Assembly (NCBI RefSeq): GCF_905171775.1
Contig: NC_053491.1
Location: forward strand, 332,857,952-332,921,951
Origin: Rana temporaria
Lineage: Eukaryota; Chordata; Amphibia; Anura; Ranidae
Direction of reading: 5' to 3'
Length of the DNA: 64,000 bases
The stretch's first letter is position 1; each line of letters opens with the position of its first letter. The notes under the pieces are model-generated. The model had not been told where the DNA came from and did not search any database. It was given only the letters and a program-made list of their open reading frames with translations. Positions 19,291 to 30,882 of the stretch are shown here, in pieces. The translations under genes and the position numbers were made by a program.

Positions 19291-20027
19291 AATATAATTT
19301 TGCTGCGGCACTGTAAAACACATCACAGAGATGCACAACTTTACAGGCAGACTAAGGGGACCCACCAGGCACGATATTTAAAGGAATATTACATTTTTAT
19401 TGTTTCACTTTGAGCATTATTAAAATCATTGCTCCTGAAAAAACGCTTGTTTTCTAACCTTTGCGGCCCTTAAAGGGGTGCGCTAAATTTCATATGAAAA
19501 TTCGATTTTTTTATTTTACTCATTATTATCCTCCTTGTCAAGTGCTCAGGTGTAAAATATGATGACACGTGCCGTATATTCCCTTGATGCCATCTTGCAT
19601 ATCTGCTGGTCAGCTTCTTGTTGAGACATGACAAGCCATTTTCCATGTTTATTGGCACTACAGTCAGCATTAGATTGTCATGCCAGCAGAGTTTCCAATT
19701 ACTGCCTGCAGTTTACAAACAGAGAAGCAATGTAGCACACCCGAAGCTAGTCTCATTAGTGCACCTATATGACAGTCATTAGGGTTGCCGTGCAGCATTC
19801 TAATGTATCTATACCAACCCTACTAATACACAGCTGCTTCATAGCCCTGCAACATCTTTTATTAGTAGCCTATTAGTGTTCTGTGACTGAGCTCTGCCTA
19901 AGGCAGTCCCCAGTACCTGGATATATGTCAGCAGATAATCAGATTTATTGTGTAAGACAGTGCAAAGAGCAATGAGGACGTGCAAACTGGTGTTCCGAAT
20001 AAAGACCAATCATATTACCACAGTCAC
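19291..20027. other. Non-coding, nothing recognised
   Basis: Mixed-composition sequence with no terminal repeats or tandem structure that I can support. Probably intron of the gene represented by the exon at 20028-20118. A short minus-strand open frame at 19470-19670 has no recognisable motif. Confidence 0.45.
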
Positions 20028-20118
20028 CTAAGTTAAAGGTGCTCATGTACTTCCCAAGGCGGTCAGACTTGTATGCTATATCCAACCGGCCTAAGGGCAC
20101 CACCATTGCCTGGTGGGT
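20028..20118 (-). CDS. Candidate internal exon of an unidentified host gene
   Basis: On the minus strand a strong acceptor (ACTTCTTTTCACAG) precedes a 91-base segment that ends at a good donor (TTAG|GTGACT). Only one of the three frames is open: 30 codons plus one base, starting THQAMVVPLGRLDIAYKSD and ending STFNL. The other two frames contain stops. Entry phase is 0 and exit phase is 1. The composition (charged, balanced, no repeats) is unlike the surrounding transposon debris. Protein family not recognised. The phase is compatible with the candidate exon at 62532-62640, also on the minus strand, which ends at a codon boundary. Chance splice-like signals cannot be excluded. Confidence 0.5.
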
Positions 20119-20434
20119 CTGTGAAAAGAAGTATCGTAGTTTATAACAATGTACAATAGAGGGGGTAAAAAAGACCAGAGCCATTGTATCATAGGTAAAA
20201 AAAAGCAGTGGTCGGCTGTTCTCCCAGATAACATTTGGCTAGAAGGGTTGGGGCATTCCATATACATAAAGATGTCTATCGACGATGAGCTGGGTGTCTG
20301 TCATCTCATATCTATGTGTGGGTGTATCCTGCCAACTATGCCAAGTATGTGGGTGGGGCCTACTTGCCCTGCACACGGTGAACTAGGAGCGTGGAGCTCG
20401 CTCATCAATGTCAGGGACTAGGTGAAGCCTGTGA
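20119..20434. other. Non-coding, nothing recognised
   Basis: Upstream (minus sense) of the candidate exon; no repeat structure seen up to the inverted-repeat element at 20435. Confidence 0.45.
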
Positions 20435-20955
20435 CATACCTCCCAACATTTAATAAATCCAATGCGGGACATCTTGTTGAGCGGGGGGGGGATCAAAGTT
20501 GTTGAGCGGGGGGGGAAGGGATCAGAGATGTTGAGCGGGGGGGGGCGGGGATCAGAGTTGTTGACTGGGGGGGTTTCTCCTACCTCTGTTCCGAATCCCC
20601 GCCAGCGCCATCCACCTGCTGCATCCCCTTCCACCTGCACCACCATCATCCACCATGGTCCGTATTTCCCGCACTGTGATTGGGCGTATAGCGGTCATGT
20701 GTGGAGGCGGGACTTCTAGACGTTCGCAGACAGGCCAGCCCCACGACGCACATGACGCCAATACGCCCAATCCCAGGCCAGGCACCGGACACCAAACATG
20801 GCGGGGGAAATCGAAAAAAGAAGAAGGAACGTAGCCCCCCGTAATGTCGCGCCCGGGGCCCTGTTTTCCGGGAATCTAGTCTAGTCCGCGGGACCCCGGG
20901 ACACACTTAGAATTCCGGGAGGATCCTATGGAATCCGGGACGGTTGGGGGGTATG
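20435..20955. mobile_element. MITE with CATACCTCCCAAC termini
   Basis: The 13-bp ends CATACCTCCCAAC and GTTGGGGGGTATG (12 of 13 complementary) are flanked by the direct repeat CTGTGA (20429-20434 and 20956-20961), a plausible target duplication. No transposase. The interior holds about four units of TTGAGCGGGGGGG plus ATCA-type sequence (20474-20575) and a CpG-rich segment. Superfamily uncertain. Confidence 0.75.
20474..20575 (+). repeat. G-run tandem repeat
   Basis: Four imperfect units of GTTGAGCGGGGGGG followed by ATCA-type spacers. Four long G runs within 100 bases could form a G-quadruplex on the plus strand. Confidence 0.75.
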
Positions 20956-21151
20956 CTGTGATCATGTGAAAAATCTACTATTAAGGCAGTTCCCCCGACT
21001 TTGAGATGAGCCTTCACTGTGTGCAGTAATTAAAGTGCAGAGTTCCTCTGAAAAGCGACTATGTCACTACCCACTGTAACTTGTATGTTGAATTAGGAGA
21101 GATGTGCTGAGCCAGCACCCACTCCACCAGTTCAGCTTTCCTAACTCCCAG

Positions 21152-21347
21152 TAACAGAATGGGGTTCCACTGAGCACATCATAGGGACCTCATGCATGCT
21201 CATTAACGCCTTCCTTCCAGTACCTTGTGACCAAGCCATAGATCTCCATAACGTGGGTTCGGATCCAGTTGCTATCATATACCAACTGCTAGGAACGGAG
21301 CCAGACATCAACCCCTTCCCTACCAGAGGACCTGTCATTTATACAAG
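21152..21347 (+). CDS. Weak candidate exon, plus strand
   Basis: A 196-base segment preceded by a pyrimidine-rich acceptor (CTTTCCTAACTCCCAG) and followed by a donor-like ACAAG|GTACC. One frame is open through 64 codons and includes HIIGTSCMLINAFLPVP and YQLLGTEPDINPFPTRGPV. It would enter with two bases of a split codon and leave with two. The opposite strand is also open over the same stretch, which weakens the case. No family recognised. It could be a fragment of an unrecognised repeat. Confidence 0.25.
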
Positions 21348-21402
21348 GTACCACAATTAATGACTGCTTGCTTGGTATCTTGAACGTGCTTGTTTAATCT
21401 AA

Positions 21403-21836
21403 AGCCTCGTACACCCGATCAGTCCATCTGATGAGAACGGTCTGAAGGACCGTTGTCATCGGTTAACCGATAAAGCTGACTTATGGTCCGTCGCGCCTAC
21501 ACACCATCGGTTAAAAAAACGATCGTTTCTAAACGCGGTGACGTAAAACACAAAGACGTGCTGAAAAAAACGAAGTTTAATGCTTCCAAGCATGCGTCGA
21601 CTTGATTCTGCGCATGCGTGGATTTTTAACCGATGGTTGTGCCTACTAACAAACGGTTTTGACCTATCGGTTTTGACCTATCGGTTAGGAATCCATTGGT
21701 TAAATTTAAAACAAGTTGGCTTTATTTTTAACCGATGGTTAAATAACCTATGGGGCCCACACACGATCGGTTTTGACCGATGAAAGCGGTCCATCAGACC
21801 GTTGTCCTCTGGTTAACCTATCGTGTGTACGAGGCC
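21403..21836. mobile_element. Foldback MITE, GGCCTCGTACACACG family
   Basis: Ends AGCCTCGTACACCCGATC and CGTGTGTACGAGGCC are inverted, and complementarity continues inward (GGTTAACC, GAGAACGGTC and similar). Same subfamily as 55227-55629, with shared GACCGATCGTGTG and TTAACCTATCG strings. The expected TTA duplication is visible on the right only. Interior CpG-rich with ACGTCA-type motifs; no coding sequence. Confidence 0.8.
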
Positions 21837-22024
21837 TTAGCAACAATGTTTACCTGCCTTGCCGAGTTAACCAGTTCATAACAATGTTATTTCAAACCCC
21901 TAATCGGCGAAAAGGATGACAGAGCTCTGTGAATGTAAACAATACAGAGCTCAGTCCGGTCAGCTGGGTGGTGGCAGTTTTTGTTTCCCTGCCAAGCAGG
22001 GGGAAAAAAACGACACATCCCTTA

Positions 22025-22338
22025 GTCCTGGTTCACATTGATGCTACTTTGAAATCGTGCTACTTCACTTGAAGTAGCGCAATTTCAAAGTAGCAAGGTC
22101 AGCGCGATTTCAGCTGCTACTTGATAGACATCTGTGTGGCTTCATACACAGATGTCTATTAAAATCGCACCTGAAATCAGCAAAAGTAGTGCAGGAACTA
22201 CTTTTGCAAATCGGTGCAGCACCACAAAATCGGTGTTGCACCGATTGGAACAGTGCCACTGCCTCCAATAGGCTGCGACTTATCATGTGATTTGATCTCT
22301 CAAATCGCATGACAAATCGCTCCAATGTGAACCTAGAC
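22025..22338. mobile_element. MITE with TTA target duplication
   Basis: GTCCTGGTTCACATTG and CAATGTGAACCTAGAC (14 of 16 complementary) lie inside TTA on both sides (22022-22024 and 22339-22341). The 314-bp interior contains further inverted pairs (TTGAAATCGTGCTACTTCAC against GAAGTAGCGCAATTTCAA). A 3-bp TTA duplication fits PIF/Harbinger-type transposition. Confidence 0.75.
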
Positions 22339-22640
22339 TTAGTGAAAACAGCACACAGTGAGCGCACCAAGCACTGTTAGGCACAAATGTAACCCTTGAT
22401 TGCCCTAGATGTTAACCCCTTTCCAGCCAGTGTCATTATTACAGTGATAGTGTACATTTTTACAACTAATCATTGTAATAGTGTCACCGGTTCCCACAAA
22501 GTCTCAAAAGTGTCAGTTAGTGTCAGATTTCCATCATACTATCACAGTTCTGCTATAAGTCGCTGATCACAGCCTTTACTTTAAAAAAAAAAAAAAAAAA
22601 ATCAAGTATGTACTGTATACTGTATCATAGTTTGTAGACA
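22339..22640. repeat. Fragment of a dispersed repeat
   Basis: The segment around 22410-22560 (GTGTCAGTTAGTGTCAG, ATTACAGTGATAGTG) resembles, inverted, sequence at 56690-56830 and in part 59080-59120. No complete boundaries. Confidence 0.5.
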
Positions 22641-22645
22641 CTTTG

Positions 22646-23917
<1,272 letters not shown>

Positions 23918-23964
<47 letters not shown>
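23918..23964. repeat. (TA)n microsatellite
   Basis: TA tract between the Tc1 element and the Ngaro-type element. Confidence 0.95.
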
Positions 23965-23967
<3 letters not shown>

Positions 23968-24086
23968 ATAAGGCCGAGCAGCGGCCTGTGTTTATGGGAG
24001 GAGCCCGGGGGGCCTATATAATCTCCTCGCCTCCCTCCGGGCTCCGTCGGCTTCCTGTCTCAGCACGAGACTTCTGGCGCACTTCG
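23965..24086 (+). repeat. Ngaro-1 A1 repeat with promoter
   Basis: The repeat contains GTTTATGGGAGGAGCCCGG, shared with Ngaro-2, followed at once by a TATA-type sequence (CCTATATAATC). Position and conservation suggest the element's promoter core. Confidence 0.85.
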
Positions 24087-26180
24087 TTCGCGTCATTCGT
24101 CGCATCCGCTCCATCCGAGCCACCTGGGCCATCCGAGATACCTGCACCATCCGAGCCACCTGCGCCATCCGCGCCATCAGCGTCATCCGAGCCAGCCACA
24201 GACACCGAGGCATCCCTCGGTTCGCCCCCGCCCGACCGCGACAAGGTAGGCCTGCTCCCCCAGCACCCGAACCCCTCCCGCACCGGGGGCTCGCCAGCCA
24301 TTTCAGCCCCACCGCATCTACAGCCCGCACGGCGGCTGCAGCCAGACATTTCAACATGTCGCCCCACGTCCTGCTCACCCCTCCTTGTGTTACTACTGAC
24401 TCTCCTTTGACCCTCATTTCTGTCACTCTGTCAGCTTGTCACAAATGTATGTTTGCCTTGCCAAGTACAGTAACAACACCATGCACATTCCACTTTCTTC
24501 ATGTTACCCACATTTTAAACATGTACAATTGTGATCCAACTAGCTTACTGATCAATGCATGCATCCAACCATGACAGGTTTCATCAGGCATACATATTGA
24601 GAGTAAGCACATAGGTATTTTTCATTGTCCAGTTATATGTCAGCCTTGCTACACTTGTATGGCTCCATGTTATAACTACAGCAGGGCCCTCCACGGCACG
24701 CATTATTTATTGTTTTCCACAATCATGTCTCTCAGGTGGTCGAGTTTAAACAATCACCACATGCCAAATATGCACACATGGTTCACGGACACGCAACACT
24801 AGCTTCCATACCACATGTATTCACGTTGTTTATCTGAAAAATTTCCTTCTCCCTTTTCTTATTATTTTTTTTTATTTATCAAGCTGTTATGTCATGGTTT
24901 TGTTTTTTGTTTTTTGTTGTTGTTGTTCTCTTGTCCACTTCACACACGCACTTCAGCACAGCAAACCAAACTTGTAGCTTTTCTGATTCCCCGCAGTTAC
25001 AGCTGAATCACTCATCCCCAAACCCTACCTGCGCAGGGACGCATGTCTCTATCCCACATAGGAAACCCACGTGACTCATTCCTCCGGTTGGTTTACAGCT
25101 TACTGCACACCTCTCGTGGCACGGCAATGCATGAGGCACGCATGCCGTCATTTGTTGTGCCGTGCGTCATGCTTAACATAGACTTATTCTTTCCCACTTT
25201 GCTTCAGAGCAATTCCAGACACACCCCACTTGCCTTCAAGGCATACCTCCACACAGCCTGCGCTCCTCTCACGTCACACCGGCACGCACACCACCCTCGC
25301 TCAGTAGCGCCCTCACTCCCAGCTCACGCTCCACAGCCCGCCAGTCGCTGACCACACGACAACGCACTGTCACGCCTCTCTCATGGCACGTTCCCTCACT
25401 TACCCACCAGCACTACATCTTGGGTGTACACAAGCACCTTCTCAGCTGCAGCTTCACCCCATTCCATACATGGCCAAATCCACCGTGGCCCCCTTTCAGT
25501 ACATGATCCAGAGCCCGGTTGTCAGTCACAATCACAGTGCACCGGTTCATGCCTCTGTCATGGGTCATTTCAGCCACTCGCCCTACCACAAACACGCCCC
25601 AGCAAGACCACACACATCCTCACACACATTCCGGACCCAAACAGGCCCCTCTCTTCTTAGCCCCATTTCAGCACATGCTCCAGAGTTTCGCATCTCTGCC
25701 ATGGGAATTTCTGTCACTCATTTACTTGACACAAGTCCAGATCTCAACCCCTGCACGTTCCAGCTGGCAGGCTCGCCTCGAACGTTCCCCAACAGTGTCA
25801 CCCTCATTTCGGCACATGCTCCAGAGCCCCGCGTTGTCAGCCACACCCGCAACGCACCGCTTCAGGCCTCTGTCATGGGACATTTCGGCCACCAAGCCAT
25901 CGCCGCCTCACCCCCTTCGTCGGTCGCTTACAACATTCGAGCTTGGCTAGCCCCCGTCCTTATGTATTATCATTTCTCCACAGGTCAGTCAAGCTCGCCA
26001 GCTTCCCCTGCACACCAGGTTCAGTAATTCTACAGGTAAAAAAAAAAAAAAAAGGTGGATCCCCCATCCCCGGCACGACACGGAAACAACCCGTTTTATC
26101 TCACCCCTGCAGGTTCCTGCTCGTCCCACCTCGACCTCCTAGACAAGACTCCGTACCCAGGGCACGATTTACCCTGAGTC
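24087..26180 (+). other. Ngaro-1 5' leader, non-coding
   Basis: Two kilobases between A1 and gag. Open frames such as 25383-26027 are C-rich and repetitive. An imperfect tandem repeat is visible: units around 25483-25590, 25655-25700 and 25800-25900 share CAGCACATGCTCCAGAG and CCTCTGTCATGGG. A T-rich tract (24850-24935) and an A run (26038-26053) are present. A long repeated leader is also seen in Ngaro-2. Confidence 0.7.
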
Positions 26181-27380
26181 ATGTCTCAGGACGGCAGCGA
26201 AGACCTTTTTGCCCCTTCCTCACCGCCCCCCGCTTCAGAGAGCGGCAGCGCACGCTCCTTCAGGGGATGGACCATCCCCAAGTTAACAGCGGAGTTGAGG
26301 CGCAAGCATGTGCCCTTTCCGTCCACAGCCAGGAAGGCAGAACTCTTCAGGCTCCTGTTCCCACCTCCTGCTTCAAACAACTCCCTGCCAGCCTCACCCG
26401 GACCGAGCACCCAGCGAACCTCATTACACTCCATATCCACCGCCGTGTCCCAACTCCACAACATGGTCGCGACACTATCCACCACAATTACAGATGTACA
26501 GGCGAGAATGATGCTTCTGGAGGCTCGCCCTCCTACAGCTTCCCCCGATCCACCTACGCTCACCCCGTCTACAGTGCAACCGCTAATACCTCCCCCGCTT
26601 ACACCCGCAGGCAAGTGCTCCGTAGTCCTCCCAGCCCACTTGGTACCTGCCAACATCAGGAAGGACATCCTGGACGGCAAGGACATCAACCTAGCCTCCC
26701 TCCTCATCTCAGTACACGACCTAGCCGAGAACAAGGCCTACGCCTGGGGAGACGTCTCAGTGGTCCTCAAGGCCAAAGACCCAAGGCTTAACCGTAAACT
26801 ATCGGTCCCGGAATTCGCCTTGGCCTTTGGCATGCTCAGAGACGTCCTATGCTCCGCCTCCCCCAGTAGGAGGGAAGAGCTGGACCTTTATCTCCACACC
26901 ATAGTGGATCTGGGCTACAAGTACGGAGGGTTTTCATTCTATGACTACCACCGCTCCTTCTCAGCCAAAGCAGCGGCCAGGCTGCTGCAGTTCCAGACAG
27001 CTACAGATTGGAGTCTCATGGACACTGAGCTGTTCTGCCGTCACTTTGCTGGCCTGCGCTCACCATTATGCGCTGTTTGCCAGTCCTCCACTCACACCGC
27101 CACCTGGTGCGCCAACACCACCAACACCACCACCAACACTCGCCCGTTCGAACTCCCCTCGACCTCGAGGGCAGCTCCGGGCCTGCCGGCCACCCAGCAG
27201 ACGTCCCAGGCCGACAAGTTTGGGCGCCCAGTACAGACGCTAGGCGGCGCGGCCATCTGCAATAATTTTAACCATGGCTCCTGCAACTTCAGCCAATGCC
27301 GTCTGCTCCATGTCTGCCTTACGTGCCATAGAGCGCACCCCAGGACCCTATGCCTAGTCAAGCAACAAAAGAAGACCTGA
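26181..27380 (+). CDS. gag: Ngaro-1 Gag-like protein with SAP-like domain
   Basis: An ATG at 26181 opens 399 codons. Residues about 30-60 (WTIPKLTAELRRKHVPF, then ARKAELFRLL) fit the SAP DNA-binding helix-extension-helix pattern. The centre resembles a capsid-like alpha-helical domain (RREELDLYLHTIVDLGYKYG). Two zinc motifs follow: CX2CX4HX4C at 297-310 (CAVCQSSTHTATWC) and a CCCH-like C-X7-C-X4-C-X3-H at 360-377. The product would package element RNA. It ends at TGA 27378-27380, and the same frame continues directly into RT. Confidence 0.85.
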   Translation: MSQDGSEDLFAPSSPPPASESGSARSFRGWTIPKLTAELRRKHVPFPSTARKAELFRLLFPPPASNNSLPASPGPSTQRTSLHSISTAVSQLHNMVATLSTTITDVQARMMLLEARPPTASPDPPTLTPSTVQPLIPPPLTPAGKCSVVLPAHLVPANIRKDILDGKDINLASLLISVHDLAENKAYAWGDVSVVLKAKDPRLNRKLSVPEFALAFGMLRDVLCSASPSRREELDLYLHTIVDLGYKYGGFSFYDYHRSFSAKAAARLLQFQTATDWSLMDTELFCRHFAGLRSPLCAVCQSSTHTATWCANTTNTTTNTRPFELPSTSRAAPGLPATQQTSQADKFGRPVQTLGGAAICNNFNHGSCNFSQCRLLHVCLTCHRAHPRTLCLVKQQKKT

Positions 27381-28968
27381 CTAGGCCGCATAAACATCCC
27401 CTGGCTGGAGCTCTACCTCACCTCCCACCCCACCCCCTCCCTCACCACCTTCCTCGTCCAAGGCTTCACAGAAGGGTTCCACACAGGCCTCATTTCACTG
27501 CCCCACACAACGCACGAATGTAGAAACCTGCGCTCAGCCGCCACAGACAAGCAGGCCATAGACCAGCTCTTACAGACAGAGCTAGAGCGAGGCTTCATCA
27601 TAGGCCCCTTCACCACACCCCCCTTCAGCACCTGGAGAGTCAGCCCTATTGGGCTTGTCAAGGGCAAGTTTTCAAATAAAACACGTTTAGTTTACGATCT
27701 GTCTGCGCCTCATTCTTCCCCCACCCCCAGCCTGAACTCCTTGATCGCCTCGGAGGAGTTCTCCCTAAAATATGCGTCTGTAGACATGGCAATCCAAGCC
27801 ATAATTAAAACCGGCACGGGCACCTGGCTCTCCAAGGCCGACATCTCAGACGCCTTTAAACTCCTGCCTATCCACCCGTCCCTCTGGTGTTGGCATGGCA
27901 TGAAATGGAGAGTCATACTACTTCGCCACCAAGCTGACGTTTGGCTCCAAGTCTAGTTCCTGGCTCTTCGACACCTTCGCACAGACTCTCACCTGGATTC
28001 TCGTGCACCAAGCCCAGTGTCAAGAAGTCATCCACTACTTGGATGACTTTTTGCTAATTGAACAACCCGACACGCCTCCAGGAGACCTCCAAAAGTTGAG
28101 ACTTGTCTTCAAAAATCTCAACGTCCCCCTCGCAGAACACAAAGTAGAAGGCCCAGCACACTCCATTACCTTCCTCGGAGTTAATCTGGATACCACCTCC
28201 ATGCAAGCCAGCCTCCCCCCCGACAAACTGACCCGCATCAGGGCAGTCCTCCATAGTTTCACCCAAACGCAGGGCTGCACCAGGAAGCAGCTGCAGTCCC
28301 TCCTGGGAATGCTAAACTTTGCAGTAAGGATCATCCCTCAGGGCCGATCCTTCGTGTCACGCCTTCTGGTCTTCCTTTCCCATGCACAGGACCCTGATCA
28401 GATTCTCAGGTTGGATACCGCAGCCTTAGCGGACCTCTCGATGTGGGAAGAATTTCTCACCAACTGGAACGGTATATCAATGTTTATACCGTCAGTGTCA
28501 CCCCTTTCCCCACAAGTAGTGACCGACGCCGCAGCCTCCACAGGTTTTGCAGCTATTTTTGGCCACCACTGGTTCGCAGGGCCGTGGCCGCCAGAAATAC
28601 TAGCGATCCCGGGCTTCACCCAGACGTCCTCCTTGTTCGAGTTGTACCCAACCGTAGCAGCCGCCCAACTCTGGGGCCACAGCTGGGCTGGACAAACTGT
28701 TACCTTCACCACCGACAACCAGGCCACAGCCGACATTATCAACAAGGGCAGGTCCAGGTCTCTTGTTATAATGTCCTTCCTACGTCGGCTAGTGCAACTG
28801 TCCTTACTACACCAATTCAATGTGCATTGTTCCTTCCTCCCCGGCAAGTGTAATCTCGCCGCAGACGCCTTGTCCCGCTTTAATTATGCCTCTTTTTTCC
28901 AGCAGAAACCCGCAGCCGATCCATCTTCAGCCCCTATCCCTCCTTGGTCTCAACTGACCCTGGACTGA
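27381..28968 (+). pseudogene. pol: Ngaro-1 reverse transcriptase and RNase H (one frameshift)
   Basis: In the gag frame, immediately after the gag stop, the sequence reads NIPWLELYLTSHP and on to RT motifs (GLVKGKF, TRLVYDLSAPHSS, KADISDAFKLLPIHP). A one-base shift at about 27900-27912 moves to the frame that carries YLDDFLLI (28036 onwards, the catalytic Asp pair), FLGVNLD, the connection, and RNase H (VVTDAAASTGFA, ELYPTVAAAQLWG, TFTTDNQATADII, NLAADALSR). The stop is at 28966-28968. The shift breaks the polymerase between motif A and the YxDD box. Confidence 0.88.
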
Positions 28969-29906
28969 CACAGCACCTACAGCAAGCTACCCAGCTGATC
29001 AACCAGTCTCTCTCCCGCAATACCCTCAAAGCCTATCACACGGCTTGGGACACCTTTACCAAGTTCTTGACGCGCCACTCCGCTAACACCACCCCGAGTG
29101 TCAAGCACGTACTGGCCTTCATCTCCTACTGTCACACTTGCCAGTCCCTTTCGTACAACACCATCCGTCTCTACCTGGCGGGCGTCCAGCACTTTCTGGC
29201 CTCACAAGATCCGGCGAAGCCTTCGCTGTTTACGTCCCACGCAGTCAAAGCTGCCCTACGCGCAGTCCAGAAGCAACAACCAGTCGTCAACGCCAAACGC
29301 CTGCCCATTACCAGCACCATATTTAGAGACCTGTCCGCCATCCTCGCCACATCCCCGTTTGGCCTCCTGCCTAGCTTGGTCATTCAAGCGGCCATCTACC
29401 TAGCGTATTACGGTTTCCTCCGACCCAGCGAGTTTGCCTTCAACAGCCCTGCCGGCCAAGTCCTGCGCAGACAACACTTGGTCCGCCATTAAGACCGCTT
29501 CACGCTTCACCTCACTACCACCAAAACACAGCAGTCAGGCCCGGGCTTAGACATCGCCATTTACAAGACGGGTAACGCCTGGTGCCCAGTGACCGTGTTG
29601 GACCGCCTACTCTTACTTTTGCCAGCCCAATCAGACTCCGCTCCTCTACTCCCTTTTCCGGACAAACCTCTGAACACCAGCCAGTTCATTAAACACGTGA
29701 GGATCCTCCTTCGGACTCTGCACCTCAATCCTACCCAGTATTCGGGCCACTCCTTTCGTATCGGAGCAGCCTCAACCGCCTCGCGACACGGGGTCCCCGA
29801 CCATATCATTAAGAAACTAGGCAGGTGGAAGTCTGCCTGCTTCGCTAGGTACATTCCTGACCCTCAGGCGGAGATGGCACAAGCCTTCGCCAAACTTGCT
29901 CACTAA
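28944..29906 (+). pseudogene. Ngaro-1 tyrosine recombinase (one in-frame stop)
   Basis: The frame overlaps the RNase H end by 25 bases in the -1 frame, as in many DIRS-order elements. The N-terminal SAM-like part (SRNTLKAYHTAWDTF) is followed by the catalytic domain: first Arg at residue 160 (YGFLRPSEF), then HxxR (GHSFRIGAAS) and the nucleophile Tyr (CFARYIPDP). A TAA at 29490-29492 splits the gene between the first Arg and HxxR; the frame otherwise continues to 29906. The enzyme would integrate a circular DNA intermediate. Confidence 0.92.
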
Positions 29907-29946
29907 TGTTCTGACTCAATAAAACTATAACCCTACCTGAATGTTT

Positions 29947-30066
29947 TGCCCCCTTATTCTGGCGTACCGTCCATTAGGGCCAGCGCACACTTCAGGTCCA
30001 TTGTATGTTGTGAGTCCTAGTCAGTCTGTGTCCATGTCCGTGTCGGCCGTAGGGCTCCAACCATAA
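29947..30066 (+). repeat. Ngaro-1 B1 repeat
   Basis: 120 bp from TGCCCCCTTATTC to CCAACCATAA; identical by eye to B2 at 30263-30382 and directly abutting A2. Confidence 0.95.
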
Positions 30067-30188
30067 GTGATAAGGCCGAGCAGCGGCCTGTGTTTATGGG
30101 AGGAGCCCGGGGGGCCTATATAATCTCCTCGCCTCCCTCCGGGCTCCGTCGGCTTCCTGTCTCAGCACGAGACTTCCGGCGCACTTCG
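30067..30188 (+). repeat. Ngaro-1 A2 repeat
   Basis: 122 bp matching A1 at 23965-24086 with one T/C difference near position 111. Confidence 0.95.
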
Positions 30189-30262
30189 CCCACCCCCCCA
30201 TCCCATTTCACAGGAATTCCCAGGTTCATTCCTCTCCACAACATCTATCATTTAACAGGGTA

Positions 30263-30382
30263 TGCCCCCTTATTCTGGCGTACCGTCCATTAGGGCCAGC
30301 GCACACTTCAGGTCCATTGTATGTTGTGAGTCCTAGTCAGTCTGTGTCCATGTCCGTGTCGGCCGTAGGGCTCCAACCATAA
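30263..30382 (+). repeat. Ngaro-1 B2 repeat, 3' end
   Basis: Second copy of B. It is separated from A2 by a 74-bp unique spacer (30189-30262), completing the A1...B1A2...B2 split repeat. Confidence 0.95.
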
Positions 30383-30389
30383 ATATATA

Positions 30390-30511
30390 TTTATGGTCGT
30401 TACCCTCTGAGAGAGAGATGTGGATCACATAAACACGCGACAAGACTTACAACATAAATAGACCTGAAGTGTGGCTTGGTGGTCTGGTCAGTATGCCAAA
30501 AAAAGGGGGCA
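30390..30511 (-). repeat. Ngaro-2 B2 repeat
   Basis: 122 bp from TTTATGGTCGTTACC to GGGGGCA, matching 30761-30882. It shares CACACTTCAGGTC and a TATGTTGT string (minus sense) with Ngaro-1 B, so the two elements are related. Confidence 0.93.
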
Positions 30512-30589
30512 TACCCAAGGTAAGTAATGGGTAGTTAATTGAAGAAGGATATGCTAAGAAGTGCCCTGAAAAAGGGAAGGGCGGGAGGG

Positions 30590-30760
30590 TGTCGAATGCG
30601 ATTGAATGCGCAGACTCACGGACATGAGGTGAGCTGGAAAGAGTCGGCCCAGTGACGTGTAGTACCGCACACTGAACCGACAAAGAGCATGTGTGAGTGG
30701 GCTGCTTAAATACCCTCCGGGCTCCTCCCATAAACTCAGGCCACCATACTGGCCTTCTTA
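30590..30760 (-). repeat. Ngaro-2 A2 repeat
   Basis: 171 bp matching 35898-36068. On the minus strand it contains GTTTATGGGAGGAGCCCGG followed by TATTTAAG, the same promoter-like arrangement as Ngaro-1 A. Confidence 0.93.
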
Positions 30761-30882
30761 TTTATGGTCGTTACCCTCTGAGAGAGAGATGTGGATCACA
30801 TAAACACGCGACAAGACTTACAACATAAATAGACCTGAAGTGTGGCTTGGTGGTCTGGTCAGTATGCCAAAAAAAGGGGGCA
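30761..30882 (-). repeat. Ngaro-2 B1 repeat
   Basis: Abuts A2 exactly at 30760/30761; 122 bp, identical by eye to 30390-30511. Confidence 0.93.

Larger units (their letters stand above)
23965..30382 (+). mobile_element. Ngaro-type (DIRS order) retrotransposon 1
   Basis: A 6418-bp element with split direct repeats: A1 23965-24086, coding region, B1 29947-30066 directly abutting A2 30067-30188, then B2 30263-30382. A1 and A2 differ at one visible base in 122; B1 and B2 appear identical over 120. It encodes a Gag-like protein, RT with RNase H and a tyrosine recombinase in place of an integrase, the hallmark of DIRS-order elements. The direct rather than inverted termini place it with Ngaro/PAT. 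It makes no target duplication, as expected for recombinase-mediated integration. Frames contain one frameshift and two in-frame stops. Confidence 0.93.

Noticed and set aside
24000..26791. Open frames in the Ngaro-1 leader and antisense to gag
   Set aside because: Proline/serine-rich translations of C-rich sequence, mutually overlapping in several frames, while the gag frame at 26181 has domains.
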